A stretch of 64,000 nucleotides of DNA, taken from positions 44,048-108,047 of the forward strand of contig NZ_JIBT01000032.1 of assembly GCF_001039575.1 (NCBI RefSeq), in the 5' to 3' direction. The DNA is from Halomonas sp. PR-M31 (GTDB lineage: Bacteria; Pseudomonadota; Gammaproteobacteria; Pseudomonadales; Halomonadaceae). Of this stretch, positions 1-11,529 are shown piece after piece. Positions within the stretch are counted from its first letter, which is position 1. The number at the start of each line of letters is the position of its first letter. The translations under genes were made by a program, and so were the position numbers. Below the pieces are notes generated by a model. The model saw only the letters and a list, made by a program, of their open reading frames with translations, was not told the origin of the DNA and did not search any database.

Positions 1-414
1 CTCATTTTCGCGCTAGGGGGCTCACCTACCACGGATGAGCGTAACTTCCAGCGCCTGAAGGCGACACGTGAAGAGATGGGTAACCATATTGATTTGAGCG
101 ATTTTAAAATCCTGGTGCGCGATGAGTTCGAAATGCTCAACATGGATGGTCATGCGGCCATGGAGGCGATACCAACCATGCTGCAGGGCGAAGACCGCGC
201 CACCATCGAGACCTACGAAAATCATATCGAACAGGTAGTGAAGGCAAGCGAACCCTTGGACGACAAGACCCGTTCGCGTTTGGCCCTGGTCAAGCAGCTC
301 TTTGCTCGAGCCAAGTCCGCTGAAGAGGTGTCCTCAAGCAAGAGAAAGCCGCGTAAGAAAGCGTCTTCCAGGACGAACACCTCGACGCCTTCCAGTGGTC
401 CCAAATCGAGCTGA
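1..414 (+). CDS. C-terminal end of a DUF3141-like protein (partial)
   Basis: The reading frame is open from the first base of the window, so the gene begins upstream and only about 137 C-terminal residues are visible. They run from LIFALGG through a helical segment (DFKILVRDEFEML, then AIPTML) to a low-complexity Lys/Ser/Thr-rich tail after about residue 105. From memory the helical part resembles the C-terminus of DUF3141 proteins, a PHA-synthase-like alpha/beta-hydrolase family common in Halomonas and Pseudomonas, where a phrase like FKxxVRExFxMLxxDxxAAxxAIPxLL occurs. The basic tail (KRKPRKKASSRT) may be a nucleic-acid or granule contact, which is inference. Family assignment is tentative because the catalytic region is outside the window. 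A strong hairpin follows the stop. Confidence 0.5.
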   Translation, partial: LIFALGGSPTTDERNFQRLKATREEMGNHIDLSDFKILVRDEFEMLNMDGHAAMEAIPTMLQGEDRATIETYENHIEQVVKASEPLDDKTRSRLALVKQLFARAKSAEEVSSSKRKPRKKASSRTNTSTPSSGPKSS

Positions 415-436
415 CAATAGCTGAACCTGAGTACAG

Positions 437-474
437 CCAAACACCCTGGTCGTTCCCGCGATCAGGGTGTTTGG
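437..474 (+). terminator. Hairpin terminator after the first gene
   Basis: A perfect 12-bp inverted repeat (CCAAACACCCTG / CAGGGTGTTTGG) with a 14-nt loop lies 23 bases after the stop of the upstream gene. There is no long T-run after the stem, so termination may be weak or Rho-assisted. Confidence 0.6.
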
Positions 475-804
475 TATCGAGCCCTCCACACGTCAAATCG
501 TCCATTTTTTGATCCAACTCCCCCGCCAGTTAACTGGCTCATGTTGATAAACAAACGTTCATGTTACCTTTTTCGACCTGCTCTATTCTTGAAGCTGGCT
601 TGCATGGAGTCCTATGTGACAGCTAGCCTCAGGATGCCTTTGGTCATTCCAGCAGCCCCCGTTGCGCTGGCTAGCAACTGGCGCAGCGGGAATGGCTGGG
701 GTAGGGTAGGCGCATTTTACGCCGGAATTACACCGGCACGACGTACACGCTGCCAAGGTCACCGGAACCTTTCACGGACCTGGGCTCGAGAAAACTGGAG
801 CACT
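475..804. other. Non-coding leader upstream of topA
   Basis: About 330 bases with no convincing gene. An in-frame ATG at 541 extends the topA frame, but the extra 88 residues do not look like topoisomerase and no ribosome binding site precedes it. The stretch probably contains the topA promoter and 5' leader. A short hairpin (GCCGG / CCGGC) sits near 722-738. Confidence 0.5.
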
Positions 805-3435
805 ATGGGCAAGTCATTGGTCATCGTCGAGTCGCCGGCCAAGGCCAAGACGATCAACAAATACCTCGGCAACGACTTCGTCGTGAAGTCGAGTGTGGGC
901 CATATTCGCGATCTGCCCACCAGCGGCTCGGGCAAGCAGGCCAGCGATCCCAAGGAGCGTGCTCGTCAGGCAGCGGCTACCCGCAAGATGTCGCCCCAAA
1001 AAAAGGCAGCCTACCAAAAGCAGAAGGCCTGGACTCAGCTGGTACGGCGCATGGGGATCGACCCAGAACACGGCTGGGAGGCCAACTACGAGATATTGCC
1101 GGGCAAGGAAAAGGTGGTGGCGGAGCTTGCCAGGCTCGCCGAGAAAGCCGATGCCATCTATCTGGCCACGGACCGGGATCGGGAAGGGGAAGCCATCGCC
1201 TGGCATTTGAAGGAAGTCATCGGCGGCGATGAGGCGCGCTACAAGCGCGTAGTGTTCAACGAGATTACCAAGAACGCCATCAAAGAGGCCTTCAAGGAGC
1301 CCGGCAGCCTCAACGTGCCTCGGGTCGAAGCGCAGCAGACCCGGCGTTTTCTCGATCGCGTCGTGGGTTTCATGCTCTCGCCGCTGCTCTGGAACAAGGT
1401 CGCCCGAGGTTTGTCCGCGGGTCGCGTACAGTCCGTTGCAGTGCGATTGATCGTCGAGCGGGAGCGAGAGATTCGCGCCTTCGTGCCGGAGGAGTTCTGG
1501 GACGTCCATGCGGATCTGGTCAGTCCTGAGGGTGAGCCGATTCGCTTTGAGCTAGTGCGACAGGATGGCAAGCCGTTTCGACCGACTTCTCAAAAAGAGA
1601 CCCTTGAACGTATCGCCGCGCTTGAAAAAGCCGATCTCAAGATCACGGCCCGGGAAGAAAAACCCACTCGTTCCAAGCCCAATGCTCCTTTCATCACCTC
1701 GACGTTGCAACAAGCCGCCAGTGGTCGTCTGGGTTTTTCGGTCAAGAAGACCATGACCCTGGCCCAGCGTCTTTATGAGGCCGGCTATATCACCTACATG
1801 CGGACCGACTCCACCAATCTGTCTCAGGATGCGGTGAACGGCGTGCGCGACTATATTCAAGACGAATTCGGCAAGCGCTATTTGCCCGAGGCACCCAACC
1901 GTTACTCCAGCAAGGAAGGTGCCCAGGAGGCACACGAGGCGATCCGTCCTTCTGACGTTACCCGTACTGCAAATGAACTGGCCGGCATGGAGCGGGATGC
2001 GGAGCGTCTTTATGAGCTGATCTGGCGTCAGTTCGTGGCCTGTCAGATGCCCCCGGCGGAGTATCTCTCCACTACCTTGACCGTCGAGACCGAAGGCTAT
2101 GAGCTGCGGGCCAAGGGGCGGGTGCTCAAGTTTGACGGCTATACCCGGGTGATGAAGCCAGCAGGCAAGAAAGATGAAGATCAGACGCTGCCGGACATTG
2201 GCGAAGGCACGGCGCTGAAGCTGGACAAGCTAGATCCTCAACAGCACTTCACCAAGCCCACGGCTCGCTATACCGAGGCCAGCCTGGTCAAGGAGCTGGA
2301 AAAGCGCGGCATCGGACGGCCTTCGACCTATGCCTCGATCATTTCGACCATTCAGGATCGGGGCTATGTTCGGCTCGATAGTCGGCGCTTTTACGCAGAA
2401 AAGCTTGGCGATATTGTCACAGACCGGCTCACGGAATCCTTCAACGATTTGATGGATTACAGCTTCACGGCGCGCATGGAAGACAATCTCGACGATGTGG
2501 CGGAGGGTGAGCGTAACTGGCAGGCTTTGCTGGATGATTTCTACGCAGAGTTTCGCGCCAAGCTTGAGAAGGCTGAAGGTGAAGAGGGCATGCGCCCTAA
2601 CCAGCCGGTGCCCACGGACATCGACTGCCCCACCTGCGGACGCAAGATGCAGATTCGCACCGCCTCCACCGGGGTGTTTCTGGGCTGCTCCGGCTACAAC
2701 CTGCCGCCCAAGGAGCGCTGCAAGACCACCATCGATCTGATTCCTGGAGACGAGGCGGTTGCCGCGGACGCGGGGGAGGATGCGGAAACCCAGGCGTTGC
2801 GGGCCAAGCGGCGTTGCCCCAAATGCGGCACCGCCATGGACAGCTACCTGATCGACGAAACCCGCAAGCTGCACATCTGCGGCAATAGCCCGGACTGTGA
2901 AGGCTATGAGGTAGAGCAGGGGCGCTTTCGCATCAAGGGCTACGAAGGCCCGACCATCGAATGCGACAAGTGCGGCAGCGAAATGCAGCTCAAGACCGGA
3001 CGTTTCGGCAAGTACTTCGGCTGTACCAATGAAAACTGCAAGAACACTCGCAAGCTGCTTAGAAGTGGTGAAGCAGCGCCGCCCAAGATGGACCCGATTC
3101 CCATGCCGGAGCTTGCCTGTCAGAAGGTGAACGATCACTACGTATTGCGGGACGGTGCCAGCGGATTGTTCCTGGCGGCCAGCCAGTTTCCCAAGAATCG
3201 CGAGACGCGACCGCCTTTGGTCAAGGAACTCAAGGCCCATGCCGAGGCGCTGCCGGAGAAATATCATTTCCTGCTCGATGCCCCCAGCGAGGACCCGGAT
3301 GGCCGTCCGGCCCAGATACGGTTTTCGCGTAAGGCCAAGAGCCAGTACGTCATGACCGATGATGAAGGCAAGGCCACGGGCTGGAAGGCCACCTTCGACA
3401 ACGGCAAATGGCAAATCGAGGACAAACGCAAGTGA
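805..3435 (+). CDS. topA: DNA topoisomerase I
   Basis: Type IA topoisomerase that relaxes negative supercoils by cutting one strand and forming a 5'-phosphotyrosyl bond. It is 876 residues from the ATG at 805, close to the E. coli protein. The N-terminal TOPRIM domain opens with [15 protein letters not shown] and carries the acidic [12 protein letters not shown] motif. The active-site tyrosine is in ITYMRTDST at residue 331. Three C-terminal four-cysteine zinc ribbons follow, the first starting at Cys608 (CPTCG), then CPKCG and CDKCG. The start at 805 is chosen because family homology begins exactly there. The upstream in-frame extension from 541 has no homology. The next gene overlaps its stop codon. 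Confidence 0.97.
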   Translation: MGKSLVIVESPAKAKTINKYLGNDFVVKSSVGHIRDLPTSGSGKQASDPKERARQAAATRKMSPQKKAAYQKQKAWTQLVRRMGIDPEHGWEANYEILPGKEKVVAELARLAEKADAIYLATDRDREGEAIAWHLKEVIGGDEARYKRVVFNEITKNAIKEAFKEPGSLNVPRVEAQQTRRFLDRVVGFMLSPLLWNKVARGLSAGRVQSVAVRLIVEREREIRAFVPEEFWDVHADLVSPEGEPIRFELVRQDGKPFRPTSQKETLERIAALEKADLKITAREEKPTRSKPNAPFITSTLQQAASGRLGFSVKKTMTLAQRLYEAGYITYMRTDSTNLSQDAVNGVRDYIQDEFGKRYLPEAPNRYSSKEGAQEAHEAIRPSDVTRTANELAGMERDAERLYELIWRQFVACQMPPAEYLSTTLTVETEGYELRAKGRVLKFDGYTRVMKPAGKKDEDQTLPDIGEGTALKLDKLDPQQHFTKPTARYTEASLVKELEKRGIGRPSTYASIISTIQDRGYVRLDSRRFYAEKLGDIVTDRLTESFNDLMDYSFTARMEDNLDDVAEGERNWQALLDDFYAEFRAKLEKAEGEEGMRPNQPVPTDIDCPTCGRKMQIRTASTGVFLGCSGYNLPPKERCKTTIDLIPGDEAVAADAGEDAETQALRAKRRCPKCGTAMDSYLIDETRKLHICGNSPDCEGYEVEQGRFRIKGYEGPTIECDKCGSEMQLKTGRFGKYFGCTNENCKNTRKLLRSGEAAPPKMDPIPMPELACQKVNDHYVLRDGASGLFLAASQFPKNRETRPPLVKELKAHAEALPEKYHFLLDAPSEDPDGRPAQIRFSRKAKSQYVMTDDEGKATGWKATFDNGKWQIEDKRK

Positions 3436-3902
3436 CCCCAACTGGGCGCACCAACCAGCTGATTTATCAGGCAGAGCTGCTGCTCGTCGTGCCAGCGGGG
3501 GAGGATGAGCATGCCGCCTCACGGCGCATGGCCTGTGAGGAAGGTGCGCTTGCGCTACTCGAACTGGCGCTCAATGCCGCTCTGCGAGAAGTTACCGAGC
3601 ATGCCCGTCTGGCGCGCCATGACTGGCGCGAACTGCTCCAGGGCCAGGACGAGAAAGAGGACGAGCAGATCGCCGAGATCCAGCGTCTTCGAGCGTTTGC
3701 GAGGATGCCTGACAGCTGGCTGAACCTGATGATCCTGCGTCTAAATGCTCTGTACAGCGTCGAGGGTGCAGCGCGGCGCGAAGCCAGCCAGGCGCTGATC
3801 GTGGCCGCGGATCGCAGGACGCTGGCAGATGAGCTGCGCTGGTGCATCAAGGAGTTCAAGGCGCTGCTACTCGATTTGCGTGAGACCAGCGTCGAATGGT
3901 GA
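3432..3902 (+). CDS. Conserved small protein, DUF6586-like, linked to topA
   Basis: A 156-residue protein starting at a GTG that overlaps the topA stop (GTGA), which indicates translational coupling. The N-terminus ([15 protein letters not shown]) resembles the TRTNQKIYFAxL opening of the DUF6586 proteins found beside topA in Pseudomonas. The rest is mostly alpha-helical and rich in Arg and Glu, with no signal peptide or catalytic motif. An in-frame ATG at 3408 lies inside topA and has no ribosome binding site, so GTG 3432 is preferred. The function is unknown. Conserved linkage to topA is the only clue. A strong terminator follows. Confidence 0.65.
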   Translation: MTPTGRTNQLIYQAELLLVVPAGEDEHAASRRMACEEGALALLELALNAALREVTEHARLARHDWRELLQGQDEKEDEQIAEIQRLRAFARMPDSWLNLMILRLNALYSVEGAARREASQALIVAADRRTLADELRWCIKEFKALLLDLRETSVEW

Positions 3903-3940
3903 CTCGATAGGCTTCGAAGTGATACCATGCCTTTAGTTTG

Positions 3941-3975
3941 AAAACGACCATGGCTGCTTGCCATGGTCGTTTTTT
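3941..3975 (+). terminator. Strong intrinsic terminator after the topA pair
   Basis: A 14-bp perfect stem (AAAACGACCATGGC / GCCATGGTCGTTTT) with a 5-nt loop is followed by a run of T. It ends only 28 bases before the next start codon, so it may also act as an attenuator for that gene. Confidence 0.85.
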
Positions 3976-4002
3976 GTTGCCTTGTTCCTGGCGGAGATAA
4001 GC

Positions 4003-4239
4003 ATGTCCGAGACAGCCGTGTTGGAAATCGTCGAACTCGCCGATGGCGAAATTGTGCTGCGCAGCGCGGAACACGAAGGTGAACCCCTGGTGCGTATTCG
4101 CTTCTCCGAAGAGGCCGCCGATCTGCTGCGTCGAAGCCGCTTCGAAGTGGCTCAGGAAATGATCGATCGTGCCATTACCCGCACGCAGCTGTGGGAAGGC
4201 GAAGAGGAGGAAATGGCCGTCATCGGGACGGTACATTGA
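4003..4239 (+). CDS. Conserved hypothetical protein, 78 residues
   Basis: A small acidic protein starting at MSETAV, with GGAG upstream at a good distance. The earlier in-frame ATG at 3958 lies in the terminator loop and is rejected. The first half is predicted beta-strand (EIVELADGEIVLR, PLVRIRFS) and the second half helical (FEVAQEMIDRAITR). It resembles short uncharacterised proteins near topA/lexA in Pseudomonas that share the pattern DGxIVLRxxxxxGEPLVRIRFS. There is no signal peptide or known motif. The function is unknown, probably cytosolic. Confidence 0.7.
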   Translation: MSETAVLEIVELADGEIVLRSAEHEGEPLVRIRFSEEAADLLRRSRFEVAQEMIDRAITRTQLWEGEEEEMAVIGTVH

Positions 4240-4254
4240 GTTTGTACCATGGGG

Positions 4255-5646
<1,392 letters not shown>

Positions 5647-5742
5647 CGGGTATACTCGGAGGCCATCAAGGTGAGTGCGCAACGGGTCGCCATGATATCA
5701 GCAATGACCGAGTACCGGTGCGAGACCGACGAAGGATGAGGG

Positions 5743-6231
5743 GTGGATGTGGAAAAAGTCGCGATTCTGATCGATGTGCAAAACGTCTACTACACGACGA
5801 AACAGGCCTTTGGCCGGCACTTCGACTACAACGCCTTCTGGGCCCAGGCCACAACGGAGCGTGAGGTGGTTGCGGCGATCGCCTATGCGGTGGATCGTGG
5901 CGACACGAAGCAGCGCCAGTTCCAGAATATCCTGCGCGGCATCGGTTTCGAAGTGAAGTTGAAGCCTTTCATACAGCGTCGGGACGGTTCTGCCAAGGGG
6001 GATTGGGACGTGGGCATCACCCTGGATGCCGTCGAACTCGCCGAGCAGGTCGACAGGCTCATTCTCGTTTCGGGAGATGGCGACTTCGATCTGCTGTTGC
6101 AGCGAGTTCGACAGCGCTTCGACACTGCCTCCGACGTGTATGGTGTTTCGCGGCTGACAGCGGAATCTCTGGTGCGCTCTGCCACCCGCTTCGTTGCCAT
6201 CGACGATGCCTTGCTGCTGCCGCTGCATTGA
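5743..6231 (+). CDS. NYN-domain (LabA/DUF88-type) protein, putative RNase
   Basis: A 162-residue single-domain protein of the PIN-like NYN fold. The metal-binding acidic residues are visible in ILIDVQN near the start, in KGDWDVGITLDA in the middle and in LILVSGDGDFDLLL, the typical NYN order. These domains usually cleave RNA. The substrate here is unknown. It starts at GTG 5743 behind a GGATGAGG ribosome binding site. An alternative GTG two codons on is possible. It is divergent from dbpA, so the two may share a control region, and a link between both in RNA metabolism is inference only. Confidence 0.85.
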   Translation: MDVEKVAILIDVQNVYYTTKQAFGRHFDYNAFWAQATTEREVVAAIAYAVDRGDTKQRQFQNILRGIGFEVKLKPFIQRRDGSAKGDWDVGITLDAVELAEQVDRLILVSGDGDFDLLLQRVRQRFDTASDVYGVSRLTAESLVRSATRFVAIDDALLLPLH

Positions 6232-6269
6232 TGGCCCCCTTGTCTACCGTTCGATGGACCGACGGAGAA

Positions 6270-6309
6270 ATCTGAGTATCATCAAAAGAGCGTCAGATTG
6301 GCCTTTTTT
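6270..6309 (+). terminator. Possible terminator between convergent genes
   Basis: A 7-bp stem (AATCTGA / TCAGATT) with a long loop is followed by GGCC and six T, between the NYN gene and the convergent deaminase gene. Confidence 0.5.
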
Positions 6310-6800
6310 CAGCCGTCGTTGCGGCTGGTCCAGAGTCGGAATGGGGCGGTGGGATCCTCAACGCTTACTTGCGTCGAAGGAAGGTTCTGCTGAGAAGCGG
6401 GTTTAGCGAACTCGTCGTAAAACGTCAGGAGCTTCATGTAGCGGCCACCATCCTCGTAATGCTCGCCTTCCTGTTCGCGACTCGCCGCGTAGTACACCTG
6501 TTCCGGGGCCGCATAGTACAACGCGCCGAGACACATTGGACATGGATAGGCGGTGATGTAGACCTCGCACCCGCTGAGATCGGTTCGTCCCTTGGCGGCC
6601 AGCTCACGGATTGCAGTGATCTCGGCATGCGCACTGAGATCACCGCTTTGCGAGACCTGATTAGTCGCCTCGTGCAGGATCTCGCCGGATTTTTGATCGA
6701 CAACGATGCATGCGAAGGGTTTTCCGCCTTCTTCGACGTTGTTCAGCGCGAGTTCGACGCTGCGCTGGGTAAGTGTTTCGGGCGTGTTCTTCCGTGACAT
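6309..6800 (-). CDS. Nucleoside/nucleobase deaminase, guanine deaminase-like
   Basis: A 163-residue zinc-dependent deaminase of the cytidine/deoxycytidylate fold. The zinc ligands and proton shuttle are in HAEITAIREL (His and Glu) and PCPMCLGALYYA (two Cys). The closest recalled relative is Bacillus GuaD, which shares PCPMCLGAIYWA followed by an A(A)x-rich segment and a C-terminal SPFQAW-like end (here APFRLW). GuaD converts guanine to xanthine. A tRNA adenosine deaminase (TadA) is less likely because the TadA-specific C-terminus is absent. It has its own start with no operon partner and runs convergent with the NYN gene. Confidence 0.8.
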   Translation of the reverse strand: MSRKNTPETLTQRSVELALNNVEEGGKPFACIVVDQKSGEILHEATNQVSQSGDLSAHAEITAIRELAAKGRTDLSGCEVYITAYPCPMCLGALYYAAPEQVYYAASREQEGEHYEDGGRYMKLLTFYDEFAKPASQQNLPSTQVSVEDPTAPFRLWTSRNDG

Positions 6801-6946
6801 AGGCTATTAAATTCCTTGAAGGTTGCTGCTTCGGGATGTGTTGAGAACGACACGAAGCCGTTAGTCGGTGTGGAGGCTTGAACCATAGACGATCAGCATT
6901 GCGGGCTCAAGCAAATCGCCCTTTCTGCAAGACCACCACGCTTTGC

Positions 6947-7338
6947 TTATTTCGCACCTGCCTTTTCAAGGATTTCTGCAATTTCGGTGTAGCCTCGCGC
7001 CTTGGCATGTTGCAGCGGTGTGGTTCCGTCATTGTCGGCCAGGTTCACATCCGCGCCTGCATCGACCAGCAGCTCGACAATCTCGATATGCCGCGGCCCG
7101 CCATCGCCCAAAATGATCGCCTCAAGCAGCGCCGTGCCGCCCGCGATCGTCTCGCTCGTCGAGCGGCACATCGCTGGCGATCATTATCCAAACGTTGGTG
7201 GTATCGCCGTTTTCAGCAGCAGAGATCAGCAAAGGATCGGCCTGAGCGGTTGAAACTCCGCCGAGAGTGAAGGGGTCGGTCATGATCATGCATCCTGCTA
7301 GAAAGATGAAGGCGAAAGTGGTCAGCAAACGATTTCAC
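6947..7338 (-). pseudogene. Ankyrin-repeat lipoprotein gene broken by two frameshifts
   Basis: Three overlapping frames together spell one small ankyrin protein. With a ribosome binding site (GGAGA) and GTG at 7338-7336, removal of one base near 7333 gives MKRLLTTFAFIFLAGC, a lipobox signal peptide. That frame continues through LLISAAENGDTTNV to PLDERDDRG. Near 7136 a second one-base shift is needed to read into GGTALLEAI, IEIVELLVDAGADVN and TPLQHAKARGYTEIAEILEKAG, which are clear ankyrin repeats. A TTG at 7328 could avoid the first shift but not the second. The intact product would be a periplasmic or outer-membrane lipoprotein that binds other proteins. It is either genuinely decayed or damaged by sequencing indels. 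Confidence 0.75.
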
Positions 7339-7633
7339 ATGAAAGTCTCCTATCGGCGATAGAGCTAGTAAGCAAACTAGCCATTCATGCAGTAAATAGT
7401 CTAGCAACATGACGGCCTAGACTAACGTTGCATTCTTGCCTGCTGACAATCCCGCCTTCATTCCTCTATCTTACGTTAACGTCAACTGTCCGGTGACTTG
7501 TCGCTATTACCCCCGGCGGCAACACTGACTACATTAGGGTTAGGAATCGTTTAATGAGTTGACGAAGACGCGGGCCCACAAGGTCATGCACTTCCTCGAC
7601 CCCCATCCCGGGTAGAGAACAAGGATGCGCACC

Positions 7634-8842
7634 ATGAGTACAACGAACAAGGCGACCATCGTTCACACCCCAAGTTTCATGGACGGTGATGAGTTTCGCG
7701 TTCCCGTCTTCAAGCTGCTCAAGCAGGACGGCACCGCCTACAAGAATGCCAAGCTCCCGGATCTCGATCGCAACAAGGCGCTGCGAATCTATCGCGCCAT
7801 GCTGTTCACCCGGGTGCTCGACGAGCGCATGCTGGCCGCCCAGCGCCAGGGTCGGCTGAGCTTCTACATGCAGTGTACCGGCGAAGAAGCTTCCATCGTC
7901 GGCAGCACTGCGGCGCTTGAAGATGAAGACATGATCATGGCCCAGTATCGGGAACAGGGGGCGCTGGCCTATCGCGGCTTCGGGGTCGATGAGTTCATGA
8001 ATCAGCTCTTCGGCAACGATCACGACTATGGCAAGGGTCGCCAGATGCCGGTGCACTACGGCTCCAAGAAGCTGTACTACATGACCATCTCATCTCCCTT
8101 GGCAACCCAGATCCCTCAGGCCACCGGTTATGCCTATGGCCAGAAAATGGCAGGGCAGGGCCATTGCACGGTTACCATCTTTGGTGAAGGCGCCGCCTCG
8201 GAAGGCGATTTCCACGCCGCCCTGAACATGGCCTCGGTGCATCAGGTACCGGTGATCTTCTTGTGCCGCAATAACGGCTATGCCATTTCCACCCCGGCCC
8301 ATGAGCAGTTCTCCGCGGACGGCATCGCCCCCCGGGCCTTTGGCTATCACATGAAGGTCATTCGGGTCGATGGCAACGACATCCTGGCGGTCTATCAGGC
8401 CACCGCCAAGGCCCGGGAGTGGGCGGTGGAGAACAACAAGCCGGTGCTGATCGAGGCGATGACCTATCGCTTAGCGGCCCACTCTTCTTCGGATGATCCT
8501 TCCGGTTATCGCAGCAAGAAAGAGGAAGAGAACTGGCGGGACAAGGACCCGGTACGGCGCATGCGGCTGTGGCTTGAAAGCAAGGGCTGGTGGAGCGAAG
8601 ACGAGGAGAAACAGGAGCAGGAAACCTGCCGCCGCGAGGTGCTGGAAGCCATGAAACGGGCCGAGAAGCGCTTACCGCCGGATCTCGAGACGCTGATCAC
8701 GGATGTTTACGAGACCCCCACCCCTCAGCTCGTCGAGCAGCTCGAGCAGCTCAAGGCGCATATCCGCAAATATCCCGAGGCCTACCCAAAAGGGGCGAAA
8801 TCGTTGGATGCAGCAGTCAAGGAGGGCGATGAGAATGCCTGA
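7634..8842 (+). CDS. bkdA1: Branched-chain 2-oxoacid dehydrogenase E1 alpha
   Basis: Thiamine-diphosphate-dependent decarboxylase alpha subunit of the complex that turns the 2-oxoacids from Val, Leu and Ile into acyl-CoA. It is 402 residues. The ThDP/Mg signature [19 protein letters not shown] ending in [10 protein letters not shown] is intact, and the phosphorylation-loop region [16 protein letters not shown] matches the branched-chain subgroup rather than pyruvate E1. The ATG at 7634 is chosen because AAGGA lies 8 bases upstream. The ATG at 7625 is too close to it. It is the first gene of a three-gene run with E1 beta and E2. About 290 bases of non-coding DNA precede it and no regulator gene adjoins. 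Confidence 0.93.
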   Translation: MSTTNKATIVHTPSFMDGDEFRVPVFKLLKQDGTAYKNAKLPDLDRNKALRIYRAMLFTRVLDERMLAAQRQGRLSFYMQCTGEEASIVGSTAALEDEDMIMAQYREQGALAYRGFGVDEFMNQLFGNDHDYGKGRQMPVHYGSKKLYYMTISSPLATQIPQATGYAYGQKMAGQGHCTVTIFGEGAASEGDFHAALNMASVHQVPVIFLCRNNGYAISTPAHEQFSADGIAPRAFGYHMKVIRVDGNDILAVYQATAKAREWAVENNKPVLIEAMTYRLAAHSSSDDPSGYRSKKEEENWRDKDPVRRMRLWLESKGWWSEDEEKQEQETCRREVLEAMKRAEKRLPPDLETLITDVYETPTPQLVEQLEQLKAHIRKYPEAYPKGAKSLDAAVKEGDENA

Positions 8843-9812
8843 TATGAACATGCTCAAGGCCATCAATAACGCCTTGGATACCGCCATGGCCGAGGACGAC
8901 AGGGTGATCTGCTTCGGCGAGGACGTCGGCGTATTCGGCGGCGTGTTCCGCGCCACCAGCAATCTGCAGGAAAAGTATGGCCGCGCCCGCTGTTTCAATA
9001 CGCCCCTGGTGGAGCAAGGCATCATCGGCTTCGCCAACGGCCTGGCCGCCCAGGGGTCCAGACCCGTGGCGGAGATCCAGTTCGCGGACTACATCTTTCC
9101 GGCCTTCGATCAGATCGTCAACGAGACCGCCAAATTCCGCTACCGCTCCGGCAATCTGTTCAACGTCGGCGGGCTGACCATCCGCACCCCCTATGGCGGT
9201 GGTATTTCCGGCGGGCTTTATCACTCCCAGTCGCCGGAGGCCTACTTTGCCCATACCCCGGGCCTCAAGATCGTCGTGCCGCGCAATCCGCATCAGGCCA
9301 AGGGGCTCTTGCTGGCCGCGATCCGCGACCCCGACCCGGTCTTGTTCTTCGAGCCCAAGCGCCTGTATCGCGCCTCCACCGGCGAGGTGCCGGAGGAAGA
9401 CTACCAACTGCCGTTGGGCGAGGCGGAGGTGACCAAGGAAGGCGACGACATTACTCTGCTGGCCTGGGGCGCCCAGATGGAGATGGCCGAGAAGGCTGCG
9501 GAGCTCGCCGAGAAGGAGGGCATCTCCTGCGAGATCATCGATCTGCGCACCATCGTGCCCTGGGACGTGGAGACGGTCGTCGAATCGGTGCTCAAGACCG
9601 GGCGCCTGCTGGTCACCCACGAGGCGCCCTTGACCGGCGGTTTTGCCGGAGAAATCGCCGCCACCATCCAGCAGCGCTGCTTTCTCTACCTGGAATCTCC
9701 CATCGCCCGGGTGACCGGCCTTGATACGCCTTTCCCATTGACCCTGGAGAAGGAGTACATGCCGGATCATCTGAAGGTCTTCGAGGCGATCAAGCAGAGC
9801 ATCGATTACTAG
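8835..9812 (+). CDS. bkdA2: Branched-chain 2-oxoacid dehydrogenase E1 beta
   Basis: Partner of the alpha subunit. The two form the alpha2beta2 E1 that passes the acyl group to the lipoyl arms of E2. It is about 325 residues, with the transketolase-type pyrimidine-binding region ([17 protein letters not shown]), the potassium-site region ([18 protein letters not shown]) and the C-terminal transketolase domain ([17 protein letters not shown]). It overlaps the end of E1 alpha by 8 bases. GGAGGG is 8 bases before the ATG at 8835. An ATG at 8829 is also in frame but is crowded by the ribosome binding site. Confidence 0.93.
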   Translation: MPDMNMLKAINNALDTAMAEDDRVICFGEDVGVFGGVFRATSNLQEKYGRARCFNTPLVEQGIIGFANGLAAQGSRPVAEIQFADYIFPAFDQIVNETAKFRYRSGNLFNVGGLTIRTPYGGGISGGLYHSQSPEAYFAHTPGLKIVVPRNPHQAKGLLLAAIRDPDPVLFFEPKRLYRASTGEVPEEDYQLPLGEAEVTKEGDDITLLAWGAQMEMAEKAAELAEKEGISCEIIDLRTIVPWDVETVVESVLKTGRLLVTHEAPLTGGFAGEIAATIQQRCFLYLESPIARVTGLDTPFPLTLEKEYMPDHLKVFEAIKQSIDY

Positions 9813-9837
9813 CCGATTCCAGGGTGAGGAGAACAGC

Positions 9838-11504
9838 ATGAGTGATTTTATTCTGCCGGACATTGGCGAAGGCATCGTCGAATGCGAGCTGGTCAAATGG
9901 CTGATCAGTGAGGGCGACGAGATAGAGGAAGATCAGCCCGTTGCCGAGGTCATGACGGACAAGGCCCTGGTGGAAATACCCGCCCCCCATAAGGGGCGGG
10001 TGATCAAGCTCTATTATCAGGAAGGCGAGACTGCCAAGGTACATTCACCTTTATTTGCGGTTGAAGAGGCCGAAGGCGAGGCGGAAAACGCGAATGCCAC
10101 GCGGATAGTCGAGGACAGGAGCCAATCTCAAGAGGCCGACGCCGATCAGGAAGGCACGGCCGAGAAAGCCGCCTCGAGCAGCGCCGATACCACCGCAAAT
10201 GAAGAAGGTGAAAGCGAAGACTTCATTCTGCCGGACATTGGCGAAGGCATCGTCGAGTGCGAGGTAGTGGGCTGGCGCATCGCCCTAGGCGATGAGATCG
10301 AGGAAGATCAGCCGGTGGTGGACGTCATGACTGACAAGGCGATGGTGGAGATCACCGCGCCCAAGGCCGGTCGGGTGACACAGCTTTATTATCGGCAGCA
10401 GGAAAACGCTCGGGTGCATTCGCCGCTGTTCGCGTTTGTCCCGCGGGAGCGTGAAAACGCCGGCAAGACGCAGGCAAGCCCCGGCGCCGCGCCCAGCAAG
10501 GCCGCACCCAGCGGGCCCTCTGGTGATCAGGCGAGCAAAAAGGAAAAGCCGTCCTCCGGCTCAGGACCCTACGGACGCATCCCCGCAAGCCCGGCAGTGC
10601 GCCGACTGGTACGGGAGTTGGGGGTCCAGTTAGAAGACGTGCCCGGCTCCGGCAAGGACGGTCGGGTGCTCAAGGAAGATATTCTTGCTTTCGAAAAAGA
10701 AGGCGACAAGAAAGCGCAGTCTGTGGATTCCACCGCCAGATCCGACAGGGTAGCGGAAGCATCGGAAAAGCAGCAGGCGCCGACCGCCGAGATGCCAAAC
10801 GAGGTAAGAGTCGAGCCGATCAAGGGCATGCGTGCGGTGATGGCCAAGCGCATGGTCGAATCCGCGACGACCATTCCGCATTTCAGCTACGGCGACGAGC
10901 TCGATGTCACGGAGCTGCTGGCGCTGCGCGGGCAATTGAAAGTCGAAGCCGACAAGCAAGGAACTCGCTTGACCCTGATGGCGCTGATCATGAAGGCCAT
11001 GGCGCTGGCGATACAGGAGTATCCCATTCTCAATAGCCGGATCAGCGAGGACGGCTCGGAGATTCATTATCAGCCCCACTGCAACATCGGCATGGCAGTG
11101 GATAGCCAGGCAGGGCTGATCGTGCCCAACATCAAGCAGGTCGAACGGTTGAGCATCCTCGAGATTGCCGCAGAAGTGGAGCGCCTGACCCAGACCGCCC
11201 GGGATGGCGCGTCAGCCAGGCAGATCTCAAGGACGGCACCATCAGCATTTCCAACATCGGCGCGTTGGGGGGCACCTACGCCACCCCGATCATCAACGCG
11301 CCGGAGGTGGCCATCGTCGCCCTGGGGCGTACCCAGCAGCTGCCGCGTTTCGATGAAGCCGGCAACGTGGTCGCACGGTCGATTATGACGATCACCTGGT
11401 CCGGAGATCACCGCATCATCGACGGCGGCACCATCGCGCGCTTCTGTAATCTGTGGAAGGCGTATCTGCAGGCGCCGCAGAGCATGCTGTTGAAGATGGT
11501 TTAG
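9838..11504 (+). CDS. bkdB: Branched-chain 2-oxoacid dehydrogenase E2 (frameshifted in this sequence)
   Basis: Dihydrolipoyl acyltransferase core of the complex. It has two N-terminal lipoyl domains (each with a TDKA lipoylation lysine, near residues 42 and 167), a peripheral subunit-binding domain (IPASPAVRRLVRELGV and GKDGRVLKEDI), then the catalytic domain (GMRAVMAKRMVESA onward). After TARDG, around base 11207, the frame is lost and resumes one frame over with SQADLKDGTISISNIGALGG and ends normally at 11504. The active-site segment SGDHRIIDGG is in the second frame. Adding one C to the GGCGCG context (expected GGCCGCG) restores the reading. No E3 gene follows, so a shared lipoamide dehydrogenase elsewhere must serve it. 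Confidence 0.88.
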
Positions 11505-11529
11505 AATCTAGTTCCAAATTCCGTGCCGT

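Noticed and set aside
541..804. N-terminal extension of topoisomerase I
   Set aside because: In frame, but has no ribosome binding site at 541 and no similarity to the family. Homology begins at the ATG at 805.
2230..3522. A 430-codon open frame antisense to topA
   Set aside because: It mirrors a GC-rich coding gene, has no ribosome binding site and no recognisable domain. topA on the other strand explains the region.
8817..9896. A 359-codon open frame antisense to E1 beta
   Set aside because: No start signal or domain; it arises from codon bias of the real gene on the plus strand.
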